Of a stretch of DNA of 64,000 nucleotides, positions 58,771 through 64,000 are shown piece by piece (positions within the stretch are counted from its first letter, which is position 1; each line of letters begins with the position of its first letter). The translations under genes were made by a program, and so were the position numbers. The notes under the pieces were generated by a model that was not told the DNA's origin, did no database searches, and saw only the letters and a list, made by a program, of their open reading frames with translations. Source of the DNA: Heliocidaris erythrogramma (lineage: Eukaryota; Echinodermata; Echinoidea; Camarodonta; Echinometridae); the NCBI GenBank assembly GCA_025617745.1, contig CM046855.1, positions 15,469,880 to 15,533,879 on the forward strand. Reading direction: 5' to 3'.

Positions 58771-61700
58771 GTAAGATATCATTTCAATTTTAAAGATGAA
58801 GGCTACATAGTAAATGTCATTGCAGGTGATGGATCAGATCATGGGATAAGACTTTTTGAGTGGTTGACATTTTCTTGCCAGAGCTATTTTGTTTTGGTCA
58901 ATTTATTCATAATTTCAGTCAATCCAAGTTTAATATCTGTTAGATTTCTTAGGTTACAGAACAATGTTTTCAGTTTGTTTTATTTGTTAATGCTTTTGTT
59001 TTTTAATTGTCATTGTCTTGATACTCTGACTGTAATTGTCTAAGTCATAATACTTTCATTATCTCCGTCTTCCATTTATCCTGTATTCCTTTGATGCATA
59101 ATTATGCACAACTACTCAAGTGCCAGTAATTTTGTGTGTTGCTCAGAAACAGTAAAATTTAATGGCCATACTTTACTGAAAAAAATATGTATCTAGTACT
59201 TCATTTTAACATTTTTCATTTTAAATTTCAGATGCAAACATTGGGTGTCATGCCTACTATGACAAAGGAGACATTGGTAAGGCATAATGTTCCAGTTCCT
59301 TTAAATAAATAATATTGATAATGAAAAACATAAGGAAGCAAAAGTTATCCTTTAATTCATTAATAAAGTTGCATTTTACCATATAGTTTGGGCATTTTTT
59401 TTGTTATTACATGATCATAAACCTTCAATAATTATACATTGTTGTAAAGATCTAAATGTGCTCTGCAATAAAATAATATTAGTATTGCTACATGGGAGCC
59501 ACAAAAACATAATGATGGAAAAATGAGATTGAAAAAAATATCAAAATGCTCACACTCAGGCCAATGAAACTCTTTTGTCTTACACTTTGTTCAATTTTTT
59601 GTGCATATTTAGATTCCTTGAGTAATTTCCTTTCAGAAAATATATACTTTTGCTATCATAGGGTGTATAATTAAGGAGATATAGGTTTTCAAAGTTAAAA
59701 GTGTGCTACGGAAGGTAGAATCACCATGTAACGCAAAAGGGGGTGAACTTATGACACATGACCAAATGCCATGTTATGATTTCTTTAACTTTTTAACAAA
59801 AGTGAATACACTTTAATTAATTTTTCTGTCTCATCATGCAGTTAACACTGGTTATATGGATCAGAAGCAGCAGTATTTTGAAAGTAAGTAATTTACTGCC
59901 ATTAAGGCAATAGCCTGCCAATAGCAACCCCTATTATAATTTGCTTATTGTGTATGCTGTGATTCATAGGACTTTGGCATTTTTAGCTCACCTGAGCCTA
60001 TGGCTCGAGTGAGCTATTGCGATGGAAATTTGTCCGTCGTCCGTCGTGCGTCGTGCGTCGTGCGTCGTCCGTCGTCCGTCGTCCGTCGTCCGTCGTCCGT
60101 CGTCCGTTAACTTTTTACATTTTCATCTTCTTCTCCAAAACCCATGATCGGAATTCAACCAAACTTGGTAGGAATCATCCTAAGGGGTAGGGGACCCAAA
60201 GTTGCTAAAATGGTACATGTGGCCCCCAGGGGGGCCCAGGGGGAGGGCCCCCAATTGTAAAAGCTATGTAAATTTCAAACATCTTCTTCTCCAGAACCAG
60301 GCATAGCTCAGACTTGGTATTTTGTATGGAGATACCTCTATAGATGAAGAATGAATGTTGTTCATGAAATTTCTCTGAGTGGCCCTATAGGGGCCCTGTG
60401 GGGGTAACATACTGGAGGGGGGGGGGGGGGCGCTGCCAGGCAAAATGTACATTCTGATCTTCTTCTCCAAAACACATGATCGGAATTCAACCCAACTTGG
60501 TAGGAATCATCCTTAGGGGTAGGGGACCCAAAGTTGCTAAAATGGTACATGTGGCCCCCAGGGGGGCCCAGGGGGAGGGCCCCCAATTGTAAAAGCTATG
60601 TAAATTTCAAACATCTTCTTCTCCAGAACCAGGCATAGCTCAGACTTGGTATTTTGTATGGAGATACCTCTATAGATGAAGAATGAATGTTGTTCATGAA
60701 ATTTCTCTGAATGGCCCTATAGGGGCCCTGTGGGGGTAACATACTGGAGGGGGGGGGGGGGGGCGCTGCCCGGCAAAATGTACATTCTGATCTTCTTCTC
60801 CAAAACACATGATCGGAATTCAACCAAACTTGGTAGGAATCATCCTTAGGGGTAGGGGACCCAAAGTTGCTAAAATGGTACATGTGGCCCCCAAGGGGGC
60901 CCAGGGGGCCCAGGGGGAGGGCCCCCAATTGTAAAAGCTATGTAAATTTCAAACATCTTCTTCTCCAGAACCAGGCATAGCTCAGACTTGGTATTGTGTA
61001 TGGAGATACCTCTATAGATGAAGAATGAATGTTGTTCATGAAATTTCTCTGAATGGCCCTGTAGGGGCCCTGTGGGGGTAACATACTGGAGGGGGGGGGG
61101 GGGCGCTGCCAGGCAAAATGTACATTCTGATCTTCTCCAAAACACATGATCGGAATTCAACCAAACTTGGTAGGAATCATCCTTAGGGGTAGGGGATCCA
61201 AAGTTGCTAAAATGGTACATGTGGCCCCCAGGGGGCCCAGGGGGAGAGCCCCCAAGTGTAAAAGCTATGTAAATTTCAAACATCTTCTCCAGAACCAGGA
61301 ATAGCTCAGACTTGGTATTGTGTATGGAGATTTTTTTTCTGGGTGGCCCTATAGGGGGTCTGTGGGGGTAACATACTGGAGGGGGGGGGGGGGTGGGGCA
61401 AGTTGTCCGCCATCCATAAACTTTTAACATTTTCAGCAGCTTCTCCAAAACCCATGATTGGAATTTAACCGAACTTGGTAGGAAGCTCAGACTTGGTATT
61501 GTGTATAGAGATACCTCTATAGATGAAGAATGAAAGTTATTCATGTGCTAGAAAGAACATGCACCAGATGTGAATTGATCCACCTCAGGTGAGCGTCGTG
61601 CCCCCTGGGGCTCTTGTCTATGATATGGTGTACTTTAGAGAATATTATTAATAAAATGAAATATGGGTTTTGATCATTCATCAAAAATTAGAAAGATGAA

Positions 61701-63368
61701 AGAAAATTCTTTAAGAAGAGTCGATTTGGGGAATGTTGAAACTTGTTTATTGTTATTTAGGAGAACGTTGGGTGTGAATACTTTAAACATGCTATTAAAC
61801 TATTCTTTACATTAACATACTTGTAGTCATTTACAAAGATGAACATGTAAAATTGCATTGTAATATATATATATATAGGCTGTACTTCTTTGGAACTGTT
61901 TCATCAGCCAGGAACAGGAGATTTGCCTTCATGATGAATGCTATGTACGATCTATTTATTTATCAACCACCATGTATATGATTTTGAATATTTTAGGTCG
62001 AGATCAAGTTTGGACTCCGAAGAACAGAAGACCAGACAAACTTAGGGATCTCCTCAAAGAAGCAGAGGTATTACTTAAAGTCTATAAACTGTATAAATGT
62101 TGTATATTATTATTATTGTTATCATTATTATGATAAAAGTGCACAGACAAATATGTCTATTTCCATACTACATAAAATATGTCCGGAATTACCTTTCACC
62201 AGCGATTTTGTCATGATTTGCTAAACAAAGGGTAAAATGTTTCAGAAAGAGGAAATTACAGCAGTAGTTCACGTAATCAAGGACTAAAACTAAGAATGAT
62301 AAAGAGGGACACTATTATACTCTCCTCGTTTGTAGATTTACCATTTAAGTCCAGTGCATGGCTTTTTACATTAGTTCATTGTATCTCATATTTTACTAAT
62401 AAGATGAATGACAATGAGTTTAAAACGAATATATCATTTATACCTGACATATATTATAATTTGATAAACCTACTAGAGCATGGACATGAATTATCAACAA
62501 ATAAGATATGTGATGTCAATTTTTCTGTATTTTTTAAAATCATTTTCATTTCACCATTGAATTGTGTGGTTATGAATAGGACAAGAAAATAACAGATAAT
62601 TTTGAAGTGTCCCTAAATGTGATTTTGTGAAATCTCTGAGTTAAAAAAAAACTGACTAAAACCTGTCAACTGAATATCATACTTCTGAAATAGTGTAATA
62701 ACTATGTTTATCATTCTGATTCCATTCATTTTTTTGTTGTGAAGGAACTTCTTGCTAGTTGTGAGATAGTAGCTACACTTTGGCGATCCCAGAAGCATGT
62801 CCAACTCTTATTGAACAGCTGTGTGCTGTTATCCATTCAAGTAGCCAGTCACAGTGGGGATATTGACAGACTGGTCATTGACAAGAGCCTGCAAGGGAAA
62901 GTTCCTGGTGGTATCACTCATGGTAAGTTAAAGAAAGATTGAAGTGAGTTTGTTTGTGGAAATCATACTGTTTCCTGATTTACCATGATAATTCCCTGAA
63001 GAATGAGGGGTAATGAACCTTTAGTCCTGTAGTTTTGGTTTATTACTGATGGGTCTTAAGTATACCATTCAACGACTTCAAGAGATGTGCCCATAGGAGG
63101 ACCCCGCCCCATATTTCCCTACCTATCCTGTCCTTACTTTATCAAGGCTTGATATGAATTATGCTATTTATATACTCCATATTCTCTCTGATTTTCAAAG
63201 TGTAATTCATTATGTTCCCATAATTATTCAGCTGTGATGACAAGCTCCTTCATCATGTGCACATGGAGTGACAAACCGAAAGCAGCCTTCATTTACTTCA
63301 GTAAGAAGACTAATTCTTCTGGAGACTCTGCTAAGAAAGTGGAGAAGCTGTCCTCCTTAGATCCCAAG
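58710..63368 (+). CDS. WDPCP: WD repeat-containing planar cell polarity effector, 3' partial (six exons seen)
   Basis: WDPCP (Fritz/BBS15) joins INTU and FUZ in the CPLANE complex at the ciliary base, which recruits intraflagellar-transport proteins and acts in planar polarity. Exons: 58710-58770, 59232-59276, 59842-59883, 61997-62067, 62745-62922 and 63232-63368; all borders are GT..AG and phases agree. The translation starts MAGCLVELYIWSLKGG (human MSFCLTELHLWSLK), then GCHAYYDKGD, YFESRDQVWTPKNRRPDKLR (human ESRDYPWTLKNRRPEKLR), LVIDKSLQGK and VEKLSSLDPK (human VIDRSLVGK, LEKLSALDYK). About 178 residues are present of a family length near 750; the WD-repeat part lies beyond the right edge. 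The ATG is fixed by alignment to the human start. Confidence 0.95.
59232..59276 (+). CDS. WDPCP: WDPCP exon 2
   Basis: The acceptor is TAAATTTCAG and the donor GTAAGG. It encodes ANIGCHAYYDKGDI, equivalent to human RDIGIYQYYDKKD. Confidence 0.9.
59842..59883 (+). CDS. WDPCP: WDPCP exon 3
   Basis: The acceptor is CATCATGCAG and the donor GTAAGT. It encodes NTGYMDQKQQYFE, in the place of human EHGNLEKKQKLAE. Confidence 0.88.
59983..61620 (+). repeat. CTCACCTGAG-headed tandem repeat, four to five ~330-bp units, in a WDPCP intron
   Basis: It begins TTAGCTCACCTGAGCCTATG, continues with (GTCGTCC)n and repeats a unit of about 330 bp containing CATCTTCTTCTCCAGAACCA, TCAGACTTGGTATTTTGTAT, GGCCCTATAGGGGCCCTGTG and a G run followed by CGCTGCC. 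It closes with CACCTCAGGTGAGCGTCGTG, partly inverted to the start. The Pro-rich frames on - are repeat artefacts. Confidence 0.92.
61997..62067 (+). CDS. WDPCP: WDPCP exon 4
   Basis: The acceptor is AATATTTTAG and the donor GTATTA. It encodes SRDQVWTPKNRRPDKLRDLL and KEAE, the best-conserved block in the window's part of the gene. Confidence 0.96.
62745..62922 (+). CDS. WDPCP: WDPCP exon 5
   Basis: The acceptor TTGTTGTGAAG is unusual in its last bases; the donor is GTAAGT. It encodes ELLASCEIVATLWRSQKHVQ and LVIDKSLQGKVPGGITH, matching human ELMQNSRCVLSKWKNKYVCQ and VVIDRSLVGK. Confidence 0.93.
63232..63368 (+). CDS. WDPCP: WDPCP exon 6 (last in window)
   Basis: The acceptor is TAATTATTCAG and the donor GTAATC, phase 0 out. 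It encodes AVMTSSFIMCTWSDKPKAAF, IYFSKKTNSSG and KKVEKLSSLDPK, matching human ALLTDSFIILSF and RLEKLSALDYK. Confidence 0.95.
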
Positions 63369-63432
63369 GTAATCCAAGTATTCATGATAAATATGCTGAT
63401 AACTGCATTTGTGTCACTCTCCGTGATTTTTT

Positions 63433-64000
63433 TATGCCTCCGCCCACCGAAGGTGGGTGCCGGAGGCATTATGTTTTCGGGTTGTCCGTGCATGCGTCCG
63501 TCCGTCCCTCTTCTCGTTACCACGATATCTGAAGAATCATTTGAGGTGAGAACTTCAAACTTGGTACCAGTATGTATTCCCATAGAAAGATGAACTGATT
63601 AGATTTTGGGGTAAGTAGGTCAAAGGTCAGAGGTCACAGAGGTCAATTTACATGAAATTACATGAAATTACTGGTTTTTAGCCTCGTTACTGCGATATCT
63701 CAAGAACCGTTTGAGGTAAGAACTTCAAACTTGGTACTAGTATGTATCCCTATACGAAGATGAACTGATTAGATTTTGGGGTAAGGAGGTCAAAGGTCAG
63801 AGGTCACAGAGGTCAATTTACATGAAATTACATGGAATTACTGGTTTTTAGCACCGTTACCGCGATATCTCAAGAACTATCTGAGGTGAGAACTTCAAAC
63901 TTGGTACCAGTATGTATTCCCATAGAAAGATGAACTGATTAGATTTTGGGGTAAGTAGGTCAAAGGTCAGAGGTCACAGAGGTCAATTTACATGAAATTA
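63433..64000 (+). repeat. GTCCGTCC-headed satellite in a WDPCP intron, cut by the window edge
   Basis: The head TATGCCTCCGCCCACCGAAG with hairpin partner GGTGCCGGAGGCATTATG is followed by 170-bp units nearly identical to those at 6858-7690. AGGTCA clusters lie at 63617-63645, 63787-63815 and 63957-63985. Confidence 0.93.

Noticed and set aside
60264-61544. Proline/glycine-rich frames of up to 224 codons on the - strand
   Set aside because: They repeat with the ~330-bp tandem unit and cross poly(C) runs; there is no domain and the region is a WDPCP intron.
1-64000. Bacterial-type features: operons, ribosome binding sites, CRISPR arrays, prophage
   Set aside because: All recognised genes are spliced animal genes. 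The tandem arrays have long or diverged units without CRISPR-like spacers.

Overview
The window is animal nuclear DNA: split genes with GT..AG introns, AT-rich introns, many microsatellites and dense short transposons. The dispersed repeats (GTCCGTCC-headed satellites, CTCACCTGAG-headed repeats, tRNA-type SINEs with an AGCGC..GCGCT tail, TTAA-flanked and foldback MITEs) fit a marine invertebrate deuterostome. A sea urchin is my best guess, but this is inference; no species-specific marker was recognised.

Three conserved protein-coding genes were recognised by translating exons and comparing them with the vertebrate proteins as I know them. (1) RAB3GAP2, + strand: 23 exons from 1973 to the stop at 19585. 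The first ~320 codons lie upstream of the window. (2) A GPR137-family seven-helix lysosomal membrane protein, - strand: six coding exons from the ATG at 45033 down to the stop at 29810, about 409 residues and apparently complete. (3) WDPCP (Fritz/BBS15), + strand: ATG at 58710 and six exons to 63368, continuing beyond the right edge. RAB3GAP2 and GPR137 converge; GPR137 and WDPCP diverge across 13.7 kb of repeat-rich DNA. They are independent eukaryotic genes, not an operon, although all three encode membrane-traffic or cilium proteins (Rab3/Rab18 regulation, lysosomal mTORC1/Rag control, CPLANE ciliogenesis).

Layout: 1-1972, repeat-rich DNA with five perfect CRE palindromes, probably intronic or upstream sequence of RAB3GAP2. 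1973-19585, RAB3GAP2. 19586-24950, intergenic DNA with a pogo-like MITE, a foldback element and a tandem array of tRNA-like elements. 24950-29809, probable long 3' UTR or flank of GPR137. 29810-45033, GPR137 with large transposon-filled introns. 45034-58709, intergenic/upstream DNA with MITEs, a LINE fragment and several tandem duplications. 58710-64000, 5' part of WDPCP.

The most unusual signals are: degenerate tandem 'echoes' of RAB3GAP2 exons in their own introns and 3' UTR, including a splice-ready decoy exon; tRNA-like cores inside ~80-bp terminal inverted repeats; two near-palindromic 9-bp-TSD elements at GPR137; satellite units that each carry nuclear-receptor half-site clusters; a SINE whose 5' part resembles 7SL RNA; and a SINE and a LINE that share a 3' tail.
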